A DNA stretch of 12,543 bases from Alistipes sp. (lineage in GTDB: Bacteria; Bacteroidota; Bacteroidia; Bacteroidales; Rikenellaceae): positions 1 to 12,543 of the forward strand of contig JAFYOF010000082.1 of NCBI GenBank assembly GCA_017560305.1, in the 5' to 3' direction. This document shows positions 5,764 to 12,543 of the stretch, piece by piece. Made by a program: the position numbers and the translations under genes. The notes under the pieces are model-generated. The model saw nothing but the letters and a program-made list of their open reading frames with translations, was not told the origin of the DNA and made no database searches. Numbering within the stretch: the stretch's first letter is position 1; every line of letters begins with the position of its first letter.

Positions 5764-7065
5764 TTATTTCAAGATTCGTTTATCAATCACATGCTTGCCC
5801 TTGCCCTGGCTTCGCTCGATGCTGTTTGGCTCCATCAGGCGCACATCCACGCCGATTGAGAGCACACTCTTGAGGCGGTCTGCCAGGCGCTTCTTCATAT
5901 TAAGCATACGACCAATATCGTCGCTGAAGAAGTCGCGGCGTACCTCCACCTGTACCTGCAGCGTGTCGAGATTGTTCTCGCGGTCAACAATAAGCATATA
6001 CTGTGGCTCAAACTCTGGCATCTCAAGGATAACGCTCTCCACCTGCGATGGGAATACATTGATACCGCGGATGATAAGCATATCGTCGCTACGACCCACG
6101 ATGCGACCCATTCTCACTGCTGTACGACCACAGGCGCACTCGCCAGCCTCAAGCGTACAGAGGTCCTTTGTGCGGTAGCGCAGCAACGGCATTCCCTCCT
6201 TTGTGAGGGTTGTGAACACCAGCTCACCCTGCTCGCCGTATGGGAGCTGCTCAAGGGTGTCAGGGTTGATAATCTCGGGGTAGAAGTGGTCCTCGCAGAT
6301 GTGCGAGCCGTTCTGCATCTCGCACTCATACGATACTCCAGGACCCATAATCTCGCTCAAGCCGTAGAGGTTATAACCCTTCAAGCCGAGGCGCTCCTCA
6401 ATCTCCTTTCGCATATTCTCTGTCCAGGGCTCTGCACCGAATGCACCGATGCGAAGACCGATATCCTCCTTTGTGAGTCCCAGTTTCTCGAGGGTCTCGG
6501 CGAGGTAGAGGGCGTATGAAGGAGTGCAGGCGATACCCGAAATCTTCAGGTCGCGGATAAGGCGGATATGCTTCTCTGTATTACCCGTAGATGTTGGGAT
6601 AACTGTCGCACCCAGGTTCTCCACGCCATAGTGTGCACCAAGACCGCCCGTGAAAAGGCCATATCCGTAGCTCACCGAGAAGGTGTCATCTCGCGTCACG
6701 CCGTAGGCTGTCAGGCATCGTGCCATCACCTCCGACCATACCGCAAGGTCCTTGCGTGTGTAGCCCACGATGGTTGGGTTGCCCGTTGTGCCCGATGATG
6801 CGTGCACACGCACAATCTCCGACGCTGGCGCAGCCTGCAGTCCGTAGGGGTAGTTATCGCGCAAATCCTGCTTTGTTGTGAATGGCAGTTTCACGATATC
6901 ATCAATGCTCACAATATCCTCTGGCGCAAGGTCCATTGCCTGCATCTTGTTTCGGTAGAATGGGACATTGTGATAGACATATGTTACAAGTTTCTGGAGT
7001 CGTTTGCTCTGCAATGCGTGCATCTCGTCACGACTCATACACTCTTTGTTTGGGTTCCAGATCAT
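5764..7065 (-). CDS. paaK: Phenylacetate-CoA ligase (aryl-CoA ligase)
   Basis: This 433-residue ANL-superfamily adenylating enzyme is of the usual PaaK length. Visible motifs are the ATP-binding loop HASSGTTGNPT (residues 88-98), YGLSE (234-238), RYRTKDL, the hinge region GRSDDMLIIRGINVFPSQVE, and the C-terminal QGKGKHV with the candidate catalytic lysine. It links an arylacetate to CoA using ATP, or, running in reverse with AMP and pyrophosphate, conserves energy from arylacetyl-CoA. Its neighbours IorAB make or use arylacetyl-CoA, so this enzyme closes the path to free phenylacetate, 4-hydroxyphenylacetate or indoleacetate. There is no phenylacetyl-CoA epoxidase (paaABCDE) nearby, which argues against aerobic phenylacetate degradation. 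The substrate range cannot be read from the sequence. Confidence 0.92.
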   Translation of the reverse strand: MIWNPNKECMSRDEMHALQSKRLQKLVTYVYHNVPFYRNKMQAMDLAPEDIVSIDDIVKLPFTTKQDLRDNYPYGLQAAPASEIVRVHASSGTTGNPTIVGYTRKDLAVWSEVMARCLTAYGVTRDDTFSVSYGYGLFTGGLGAHYGVENLGATVIPTSTGNTEKHIRLIRDLKISGIACTPSYALYLAETLEKLGLTKEDIGLRIGAFGAEPWTENMRKEIEERLGLKGYNLYGLSEIMGPGVSYECEMQNGSHICEDHFYPEIINPDTLEQLPYGEQGELVFTTLTKEGMPLLRYRTKDLCTLEAGECACGRTAVRMGRIVGRSDDMLIIRGINVFPSQVESVILEMPEFEPQYMLIVDRENNLDTLQVQVEVRRDFFSDDIGRMLNMKKRLADRLKSVLSIGVDVRLMEPNSIERSQGKGKHVIDKRILK

Positions 7066-7099
7066 AGTTTTATAGTTTTCTCATTTCCTGACTTTAGTT

Positions 7100-8413
7100 C
7101 TAATTCAATGGGTGGTCTTCGGCAAAAGCCTTCATACGCTCCTGCATCACGGGGTAGAGCTCCTCGCGCATTCGCGATGTGCAGGCGCGCACACCCTTCT
7201 GCTCGCTGCCCGTAGTTGAGAGCGAGATGCTGCTCACACCGTAGTAAAGCAACTCCTTGAGCAGCTCGCCGCCACTCATCTCGCCATAGCCGATGGTGAA
7301 GAAGAAGCCGTCGCCCACCGCCTCTGTAACATCGTGGTCGTAGACGATATGGAAGCCGTTGTCTGTGAAAATCTTCTTCATCTTCTCGGCACGCACCGCA
7401 TACTCGCGTGTATCCTCCACAAAGTTAATTACGCCATCGGTTGCGAGGCGCAACATCTCGGCATAGGCGTACTGCGTTGAGGCGGTACAGCCCGAGGTAA
7501 TCATATAGAGAATAGATGCAATCAGCGTTTGACCAAATACTCCCGCATCCTTATATCTTTCTGCCAAGGCAGGGAACTGGCGGTCGAAGAGTTTGTCGCT
7601 GATGCAGGTGAGTGCCATTCGCTGACCCGCATAGCTGAATATCTTCGACGATGAGAGCATCAGAATGTAGTTGTCTGTATAGTGCGCCACGGTTGGCGGA
7701 TAAGGTGGCTCAAACGGATGGCCGAGGTCGTGGCGGAAGTCCATACAGAAGTATGCCAAATCCTCCATCACGATTACATCATACTTTGTCGCCAGCTCAC
7801 CGATAATCTTCAGCTCCGCATCCTCCAGACATATCCACGCAGGGTTGTTGGGGTTGGAATAGACAATCGCCGCAATGTCGCCCGCCGAGAGTATCTCCTC
7901 GAGTTTGCCTCGCAGAGCCTCACCGCGGTAGTTGTAGATGTCAAACTCCGCCCAGTCGGCGCCGATGACTCTCAGCTGTGACTTCTGGATAGGGAAGCCC
8001 GGGTCAATGAACAACACCTTGTTCTTGCCTGGGGTGCGTTGCGTGCAGGCTATGAACGAGCCAAACGAACCCGCCACACTACCTACTGTCGGCACACACG
8101 CACGCGCCGAGATATCTACATTCAAAAACGCCTTCACAAAGCGTGATGCCTCCGCCTTCAGCTCTGGCACGCCCGCCGCCGCAGGGTACTGCGAGCCCAC
8201 GCCACGGTCAAGGGCAGCCTTCTCTGCCTCCACGCCATAGTGGTTTACGGGCAGACCTGGTGAGCCCTGATCCATGCGGATGAAGGGGATTCCAGTCTTC
8301 TGCTCCAAATATTGTGCTACGAGCAGTACCTCGCCGATGGTCGCACGCTGCAGGTCTGCAATGTGCAACTCGCTAACGGCCTCGGCAACCAACTCCTCTG
8401 AAAAAATCTTCAT
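7100..8413 (-). CDS. PLP-dependent aminotransferase, class I/II, probably aromatic
   Basis: This 437-residue fold-type I aminotransferase has SNPNNP (residues 186-191) for the substrate and PLP region, MEDLAY (216-221), and SSSK with the PLP-binding lysine at 257. There is no signal peptide. It would interconvert an amino acid and its 2-oxo acid. In this operon the natural pair is phenylalanine, tyrosine or tryptophan with phenylpyruvate, hydroxyphenylpyruvate or indolepyruvate, the substrates of IorAB encoded 12 bases upstream. The omega-amidase at the head of the operon raises the possibility that glutamine or asparagine is the amino donor. The amino-acid choice is inferred from context, not from active-site residues. 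Confidence 0.88.
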   Translation of the reverse strand: MKIFSEELVAEAVSELHIADLQRATIGEVLLVAQYLEQKTGIPFIRMDQGSPGLPVNHYGVEAEKAALDRGVGSQYPAAAGVPELKAEASRFVKAFLNVDISARACVPTVGSVAGSFGSFIACTQRTPGKNKVLFIDPGFPIQKSQLRVIGADWAEFDIYNYRGEALRGKLEEILSAGDIAAIVYSNPNNPAWICLEDAELKIIGELATKYDVIVMEDLAYFCMDFRHDLGHPFEPPYPPTVAHYTDNYILMLSSSKIFSYAGQRMALTCISDKLFDRQFPALAERYKDAGVFGQTLIASILYMITSGCTASTQYAYAEMLRLATDGVINFVEDTREYAVRAEKMKKIFTDNGFHIVYDHDVTEAVGDGFFFTIGYGEMSGGELLKELLYYGVSSISLSTTGSEQKGVRACTSRMREELYPVMQERMKAFAEDHPLN

Positions 8414-8425
8414 AACTTTTAGTTT

Positions 8426-8995
8426 TTATGCGTTCAGACCAAGGTCAAATGCCTGACAGTTTGCCTCCACAACGCCCTCGCCCTTTGATGCAAATACACG
8501 CTTGATACTCTCGCGCAACTGCTCTGGTGAAAGGATTTCGATATACTTCGCCGCCATGCCGAGCAACACTACATTGGCGCTCTTTGGCATACTGTTCTGC
8601 TTCGCCAAATCCTCGATTGGGAGCATCGACAGGCGTGGCAGAGCCTGCAACTCGCCCATCAGAGCCTCTTCGTCGGGATAGTTCGGGATATTCTTGAATG
8701 CGTTTGACGATGTCACCACCACGCCTTCCTCGTTCAGGTATGGCAGGTAGCGCAGAGCCTCCATCGGCTCCATCGAGATAATCATATCGGCACTGCCCTG
8801 CTTGATAAGGTCGGAGTGGATAACCTCGGTCGAGAGACGCAAGTTTGACTGCACATCGCCGCCGCGCTGGCTCATTCCGTGCACCTCTGCCTGCTTGAGA
8901 TTTACTCCCGCTGCGGCAGCCGCATCACCTATGATAGTGGCAATGGTGAGGATACCTTGTCCGCCCACGCCTGCTAAAATTATATCTTTCTTCAT
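8426..8995 (-). CDS. iorB: Indolepyruvate:ferredoxin oxidoreductase, beta subunit
   Basis: This 189-residue gamma-type subunit of the 2-oxoacid:ferredoxin oxidoreductase family shows GVGGQG (residues 9-14) and EVHGMSQRGG (37-46), both hallmarks of IorB. With IorA it oxidatively decarboxylates arylpyruvates with CoA to arylacetyl-CoA and CO2 and reduces ferredoxin; the reaction is reversible with strong reductant. The start codon is placed at MKKDIILAG, whose A is the last base of the iorA stop (TAATG). The frame stays open to 9046, but that would overlap iorA by 50 bases and add residues unlike the family. The one-base overlap implies translational coupling and equal subunit supply. Confidence 0.93.
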   Translation of the reverse strand: MKKDIILAGVGGQGILTIATIIGDAAAAAGVNLKQAEVHGMSQRGGDVQSNLRLSTEVIHSDLIKQGSADMIISMEPMEALRYLPYLNEEGVVVTSSNAFKNIPNYPDEEALMGELQALPRLSMLPIEDLAKQNSMPKSANVVLLGMAAKYIEILSPEQLRESIKRVFASKGEGVVEANCQAFDLGLNA

Positions 8996-10587
8996 TACTT
9001 CTGTGCTCTTTTCTGTCGTAGTTTTCTGTTCAGGGTCTGGATGCACTCTCGGCGAGGGATAATCACCGACACACCCTTGTACTCAATCTCCTGACGGATG
9101 ATGCGTGTAATCTCCTCCATATTTTTTGGCAGCGGAGTAACCACATGCAGATGCTCTGGCTCCACGCCTAAGCTCTTGCAGATAGCCTCAAACTTGTTTG
9201 TTCCCGCCGAGTCCTGACCGCCGGTCATAGCGGTTGTGAGGTTGTCGGAGATGATTACGGTGATGTTGGAGTTGTCGTTGATGGCGTCCAGCAAACCTGT
9301 CATACCCGAGTGAGTGAATGTAGAGTCGCCGATGACTGCAATCGCAGGGTGTACGCCAGCGTCTGCCGCACCCTTTGCCATGGTGATTGAAGCACCCATA
9401 TCCACACACGAGTCGATAGCTCGGAATGGAGGCAACGCACCAATCGTATAGTAACCGATGTCACCGAAGATGCGCGCATCAGCATACTCCGCCGCCACCT
9501 TGTTCAGCGCATCATATACATCGCGGTGACCGCAACCCTGACACAATGCTGGTGGGCGAGGAACAACATTCTCCGCCGTAGTAAAGTTCTGCGTCTGCTC
9601 AACACCAAGTGCTGCGCCTACATTGTCAGGCGTAAGCTCGCCCATGCGAGGCAGGTCGCCAGTCAAGCGACCCTTCACGGTATAATCTGCGCCCAGCATA
9701 GCCTTTATCTGCTCCTCTGCCATTGGCTGACCATCCTCGGCTACAAGCAACGCATCGCACTCCGCTGCCAACGACTTGATAGCCTGCTCAGGAAGTGGAT
9801 ACTGCGAAACCTTCAACACCGAGATGCCGCGCTTCACAGGCTCGTTCTCCATCACATAGTTGTATGCAATTCCGCACGCCACAACGCCCAGTTTTGCACC
9901 ATCTGCGCTGTGCTGGCGGTTGTATGGCGAGTTCTCTGCCGAGAGCTGCAACTGTGGCTGCTTCTCAACAAGCGATGCGTACTGACGGCGCGCATTGCCT
10001 GGGAGCAATACCCAGTGTGTACGCTCGTTGTCGGGGTTGAGTGCGTTCTGTGGCAGAGGAGTGGCAATCTCCACACCCGCGCGCGAGTGCGCCAGGCGGG
10101 TAACCACACGCATCAGCACAGGCAACTTCAGCTCCTCCGACAAAGCAAAGGCGTAAGGCATCATGTTGTAAGCCTCCTGCTGCGTAGATGGCTCAAGGAT
10201 TGGAATCATCGCAAACTTGCCATAGAAACGCGAGTCCTGCTCATTCTGCGACGAGTGCATCGAAGGGTCATCGGCAGCCAAAACCACCAAACCGCCATTC
10301 ACGCCAGTAATGCCCGAATTTACGAAGGCATCCGCCGCCACATTCATTCCCACATGCTTCATGCAGACCAGTGCGCGCTTGCCTGCGTACGACATACCGA
10401 GTGCCGCCTCCATGGCGGTCTTCTCGTTGGTACACCAGCGGCTACGCACCTCGGGCGCATGAGCCTGAATAAACTCTGTTATCTCTGTTGAGGGCGTACC
10501 GGGGTAGGCATACACGCCGCTTATTCCCGCGTGTACCGCACCCAAGGCAATAGCCTCGTCGCCCAAAAGTAATCTCTTTGAAATCAT
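8995..10587 (-). CDS. iorA: Indolepyruvate:ferredoxin oxidoreductase, alpha subunit, lacking ferredoxin domain
   Basis: This is the thiamine-diphosphate subunit (530 residues). The N-terminal pyrimidine-binding part carries YPGTPSTEI (28-36) and NEKTAMEAALG. The C-terminal TPP-binding part carries CQGCGHR (349-355), GDIGYYTIG, MGASITMAKG and GDSTFTHSGMTGLLD (420-434), with the metal/TPP motif ending in ISDN. Many IorA proteins are about 600 residues and end in a two-cluster 4Fe-4S domain. This one stops at PRRECIQTLNRKLRQKRAQK with no CxxCxxC motif, and iorB begins immediately, so there is no room for it. It lies 21 bases downstream of the amidase gene. The electron route must therefore use another iron-sulfur protein or a different cluster arrangement. 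Confidence 0.93.
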   Translation of the reverse strand: MISKRLLLGDEAIALGAVHAGISGVYAYPGTPSTEITEFIQAHAPEVRSRWCTNEKTAMEAALGMSYAGKRALVCMKHVGMNVAADAFVNSGITGVNGGLVVLAADDPSMHSSQNEQDSRFYGKFAMIPILEPSTQQEAYNMMPYAFALSEELKLPVLMRVVTRLAHSRAGVEIATPLPQNALNPDNERTHWVLLPGNARRQYASLVEKQPQLQLSAENSPYNRQHSADGAKLGVVACGIAYNYVMENEPVKRGISVLKVSQYPLPEQAIKSLAAECDALLVAEDGQPMAEEQIKAMLGADYTVKGRLTGDLPRMGELTPDNVGAALGVEQTQNFTTAENVVPRPPALCQGCGHRDVYDALNKVAAEYADARIFGDIGYYTIGALPPFRAIDSCVDMGASITMAKGAADAGVHPAIAVIGDSTFTHSGMTGLLDAINDNSNITVIISDNLTTAMTGGQDSAGTNKFEAICKSLGVEPEHLHVVTPLPKNMEEITRIIRQEIEYKGVSVIIPRRECIQTLNRKLRQKRAQK

Positions 10588-10608
10588 ATTTTTGTTAGAT
10601 AGTAGTTT

Positions 10609-11358
10609 CTAAATATCTGCATCCTTAAGCACCGGAAACTTTTCTCTGAATGCCTGCAATGCCTCCATGTTGACCTCTGCCGTAGCCTCTGTCTCCTCGT
10701 TGTCGGCGCAGACCGCAATGACCTTTCCATAAGGGTCGATAATCACGCTGCCGCCGCAGTACTCGCACGCAGGGTCGGTGCCCACTCTGTTAACTCCCGC
10801 CACATAGCACTGGTTCTCGATGGCGCGTGCCACAAGCAACGCACTCCACGCCGCCACGCGGGGCGTAGGCCAGCTCGCTACATACAAAATCATATCGTAG
10901 TCGCCTCTGTTGCGTGCCCAGATGGGGAAGCGAAGGTCATAACACACCTCCAGCAGAATCCTCACGCCGCGCCACTCCACGATCACCCTCTGCTCGCCCG
11001 CAGTGAAGCGCAGATGCTCTCCGCCATAGGTAAACAGGTGCTTCTTGTCGTAGTGGGTCACGCTGCCGTCGGGCTTCACAAAGTAGAAGCGGTTGTAAAA
11101 TTTTCCATTCTCCTCCACCGCTACGCTGCCCGCAATGGCTGCATTTGTCTCAGCCGCCTTGCGCTGCATCCACTTCAGTGTGTCGCTGTTGCTCGACTCG
11201 GCGATTCCCTCTGGCTGTGTGCAGAAACCAGTCGAAAACATCTCTGGCAGAACATATAGGTCAGCCCCCGCATTACGCGCGATAGCCTCCTCTGCCCGTT
11301 GCACATTCAGCGTAGGATTTGCCCACTCAATATCTCGCTGTAAGATCGTTACTTTCAT
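10609..11358 (-). CDS. Omega-amidase-like carbon-nitrogen hydrolase (YafV/Nit2 group)
   Basis: This 249-residue nitrilase-superfamily enzyme has the full Glu-Lys-Cys triad: Glu39 in LPEMFSTGF, Lys106 in YDKKHLF, and Cys139 in EVCYDLRFP. The motif contexts and the length match the YafV/Nit2 omega-amidases, which hydrolyse 2-oxoglutaramate or 2-oxosuccinamate to the 2-oxo dicarboxylate and ammonia. These amides arise when glutamine or asparagine donates an amino group to a 2-oxo acid. The gene is first in the operon, 15-20 bases from the predicted transcript start, and four genes precede the aryl-CoA ligase with gaps of 21 bases or less except one. This placement suggests it removes the product of a glutamine-using aminotransferase. 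Other acyl-amide substrates cannot be excluded. Confidence 0.85.
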   Translation of the reverse strand: MKVTILQRDIEWANPTLNVQRAEEAIARNAGADLYVLPEMFSTGFCTQPEGIAESSNSDTLKWMQRKAAETNAAIAGSVAVEENGKFYNRFYFVKPDGSVTHYDKKHLFTYGGEHLRFTAGEQRVIVEWRGVRILLEVCYDLRFPIWARNRGDYDMILYVASWPTPRVAAWSALLVARAIENQCYVAGVNRVGTDPACEYCGGSVIIDPYGKVIAVCADNEETEATAEVNMEALQAFREKFPVLKDADI

Positions 11359-11378
11359 CTTTCATACCTTATTATATG

Positions 11379-11409
11379 CAAATATAAGCATTATAATGCA
11401 AACTCTCAA
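11379..11409 (-). promoter_or_regulatory. Promoter of the six-gene aryl-acid operon
   Basis: On the minus strand the -7 box is TATATTTG (11379-11386) and a TTGA -33-like box lies at 11406-11409 with a 19-base spacer, which fits the Bacteroidota pattern. Transcription should start near 11372, leaving a leader of about 15 bases, too short for a riboswitch, T-box or leader-peptide attenuator. Confidence 0.7.
11388..11399. promoter_or_regulatory. Palindrome inside the operon promoter spacer
   Basis: GCATTATAATGC is a perfect 12-base palindrome lying between the -33-like and -7 boxes. ATGCAAA also occurs as a direct repeat at 11376-11382 and 11396-11402, 20 bases apart, about two helical turns. 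A repressor bound here would block RNA polymerase; no binding protein can be named. Confidence 0.4.
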
Positions 11410-11508
11410 CAATAATATGTGAAATGCAAGAAATTATATGAATATAAATTCATTTTCCGTTTGTGCTAAAACTCGGTTTGGGTGTTTAATGAATTGAAAA
11501 TGTGAAAG

Positions 11509-11547
11509 AAAAAAGCCCAACTAATGCGCAGTTAGTTGGACTTTTTT
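11509..11547. terminator. Bidirectional intrinsic terminator after the MBL-fold gene
   Basis: CCAACTAA (11517-11524) pairs with TTAGTTGG (11532-11539) around TGCGCAG, flanked by one mismatch, a G-C pair, and six A (11509-11514) facing six T (11542-11547). On the minus strand this follows the MBL-fold gene stop by about 20 bases and ends in a U tract. The bases between it and the operon promoter (11410-11508) hold nothing I can identify. Confidence 0.85.
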
Positions 11548-11567
11548 CTATTGACAATTTATGGAAT

Positions 11568-12287
11568 TTACTCCATTGGGAAGATGCGGATATCTGTAAT
11601 TTCAGCCAATTCTATTTTTAGGCGGTCGAGGTCGGTGATCTCTTCGACCTGTCCAAAGTGGTAGGGGTAGAAGATCTTTGGCTGGAGGGTTTTGACTACC
11701 TCGATTGCCTGGTCTACGGTCATTGTGTAGGGTTGGTTTACGGGTAGGAATGCCACATCTATATCCTTGAGCGCCAGCATCTCTGGAGTAGGCTCAGTGT
11801 CGCCTGCGATGTAGATTCTGGTGCCACTTGCGAGCGTGATTACATAGCCGCAATCCTCGCGAGACTGGGGATGAAAATCGGTGTGACCGGGGGTGGTGTT
11901 GTAGGCGGCGACGGCTTCGATGGTGATGCCGCCGAAAACCTCTGTTTTCATTCCTGGTGTCATTGTAACTGTCTCACCATCAAATGCTTCGGCGGTGGTC
12001 TTGTCGCAGATGATTGTGCTGTGGCGGGTGGTGATGTCATCTACTGCTGCGCGGTCGAAATGATCATAGTGTGAGTGAGTTATAAGGATTACCTCACCTT
12101 TTGGTAGATGTGCGTACTCGGCAAAATCGCTCACAGGGTCGGTGTAGATGATATGTTCACCTAAAGTGATGGATAAACTCGCGTGTTTGAAGAATGTGAA
12201 AATCACATCGTTACCCTCCTTGTCCTGAATCGTGTCGGTAGGGTATTGTGGCGCTTTCGTGCCTGAGAAAATTGAAAATATTGACAT
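11568..12287 (-). CDS. Metallo-beta-lactamase-fold hydrolase, UlaG-like (COG2220 type)
   Basis: This is a 239-residue protein. The metal site is visible as HSHYDH (residues 71-76), His135 in TPGHTDFH, Asp153 in AGDTEPTPEM, and His210 in YPYHFGQ. The order and the GDTE / YPYHFG motifs match the UlaG/YtkL-like zinc hydrolases, a group including L-ascorbate-6-phosphate lactonase and many proteins of unknown substrate. There is no signal peptide, so it should be cytoplasmic. The start at MSIFSIF is chosen because an exact promoter lies 59 bases upstream (12346-12353); the frame is open to 12512, but that extension runs through the promoter and has no domain character. It is monocistronic, bounded by its own promoter and a terminator. 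The substrate is unknown. Confidence 0.87.
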   Translation of the reverse strand: MSIFSIFSGTKAPQYPTDTIQDKEGNDVIFTFFKHASLSITLGEHIIYTDPVSDFAEYAHLPKGEVILITHSHYDHFDRAAVDDITTRHSTIICDKTTAEAFDGETVTMTPGMKTEVFGGITIEAVAAYNTTPGHTDFHPQSREDCGYVITLASGTRIYIAGDTEPTPEMLALKDIDVAFLPVNQPYTMTVDQAIEVVKTLQPKIFYPYHFGQVEEITDLDRLKIELAEITDIRIFPME

Positions 12288-12345
12288 TGTAAAAAGTTTT
12301 AAGTTTTCGTGGTTTAGGGTGGCTCGTATGGTGGCGAACCAAAAA

Positions 12346-12377
12346 CAAAGATAGCGGTTAGATTTGATAATATCAAA
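12346..12377 (-). promoter_or_regulatory. Promoter of the MBL-fold gene
   Basis: Minus-strand TTTG (12374-12377), a 20-base spacer, and TATCTTTG (12346-12353) match both halves of the Bacteroidota vegetative promoter consensus. It also argues that the coding start is at 12287, not at the far end of the open frame. Confidence 0.8.
12363..12377. promoter_or_regulatory. Palindrome overlapping the -33 box of the MBL-fold gene
   Basis: TTTGATAATATCAAA is a perfect 7-base inverted repeat around a central A, and its right arm contains the -33 TTTG. It is well placed for repression, but the AT-rich context makes chance occurrence possible. Confidence 0.4.
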
Positions 12378-12457
12378 AGATTGGGCGAAAAAACTTTGAT
12401 GGAAGGCTCTGCTAAAGCAGATTGTTGATAAAATCATCGAAAAAATGCGCTGAAAAT

Positions 12458-12489
12458 TTTGTGCGGGTGGTAGAAAATGAGTAAATTTG
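12458..12489 (+). promoter_or_regulatory. Plus-strand promoter near the right edge
   Basis: TTTG (12458-12461), a 20-base spacer, and TAAATTTG (12482-12489) match the Bacteroidota promoter consensus in both boxes. The predicted start near 12496 leaves an A/T-rich leader of about 28 bases before an ATG at 12524. It is divergent from the MBL-fold promoter. Confidence 0.75.
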
Positions 12490-12523
12490 CAAGATGAATC
12501 GCTTTTAATCAAAATTTTAAATT

Positions 12524-12543
12524 ATGTTATCGATTTTATACTA
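12524..12543 (+). CDS. Start of a gene cut by the right edge
   Basis: ATG TTA TCG ATT TTA TAC gives MLSILY before the window ends. The strong promoter upstream and the A-rich leader support a real start codon. Six residues are too few to name a product; they are hydrophobic, as at the start of a membrane or exported protein. Confidence 0.5.

Noticed and set aside
5354..6178. 274-residue plus-strand frame across the ACT and ligase genes
   Set aside because: It spans two genuine minus-strand genes and the gap between them, and its Ser/Arg-rich translation matches no family.
9526..10491. 321-residue plus-strand frame opposite iorA
   Set aside because: It is antisense to a well-conserved TPP enzyme and rich in Arg, His, Leu and Cys in the manner of shadow frames.
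12288..12512. 75-residue N-terminal extension of the MBL-fold protein
   Set aside because: It would place the matching -33/-7 promoter inside the coding region and adds nothing resembling the family; MSIFSIF at 12287 is a normal start.
1..12543. CRISPR array, tRNA or rRNA genes, origin of replication
   Set aside because: I saw no regularly spaced repeats, no cloverleaf with TTCGAATC-like arms, and no rRNA-like stretches or clustered DnaA boxes.

Overview
The window looks like a chromosomal segment from a member of Bacteroidota, most likely a gut Bacteroidales. The basis is the repeated promoter element TAnnTTFG-type consensus TAnnTTTG upstream of genes (191-198, 4609-4616, 4712-4719, 11379-11386, 12346-12353, 12482-12489), A-rich leaders with weak Shine-Dalgarno sequences, and a BtuG-type surface beta-propeller next to a TonB-dependent receptor. 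An Alistipes/Rikenellaceae-like source is possible, but I cannot fix the genus.

Left part (1-3800): a remnant of a transposase-type zinc ribbon lies at the left edge on the minus strand. On the plus strand follow a promoter, a cobalamin riboswitch (about 199-412), a 197-base structured leader, a lipoprotein beta-propeller resembling BtuG, and a BtuB-type outer-membrane receptor. This is a vitamin B12 capture and import unit. The inner-membrane BtuCDF transporter is not in the window. A terminator-like hairpin follows.

Middle (3800-5340): a WYL-domain regulator on the minus strand that stops where the usual C-terminal extension would begin, with a strong palindrome in its promoter region. A divergent, unrecognised 157-residue protein has its own promoter and ends against an elaborate bidirectional terminator.

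Right-centre (5338-11410): a compact six-gene minus-strand operon. In transcription order it encodes an omega-amidase-like nitrilase, IorA, IorB, a PLP aminotransferase, a phenylacetate-CoA ligase and a double-ACT-domain protein. Together they can interconvert aromatic amino acids, arylpyruvates, arylacetyl-CoAs and arylacetates. The enzymes could run as fermentation (amino acid to arylacetate, with ATP and reduced ferredoxin gained) or as assimilation (arylacetate to amino acid). The omega-amidase suggests glutamine as amino donor and would favour the assimilatory direction; that is inference.

Right end (11410-12543): a bidirectional terminator, a minus-strand metallo-beta-lactamase-fold hydrolase of the UlaG-like group with a good promoter and an overlapping palindrome, then a plus-strand promoter leading into a gene that is cut by the window edge.
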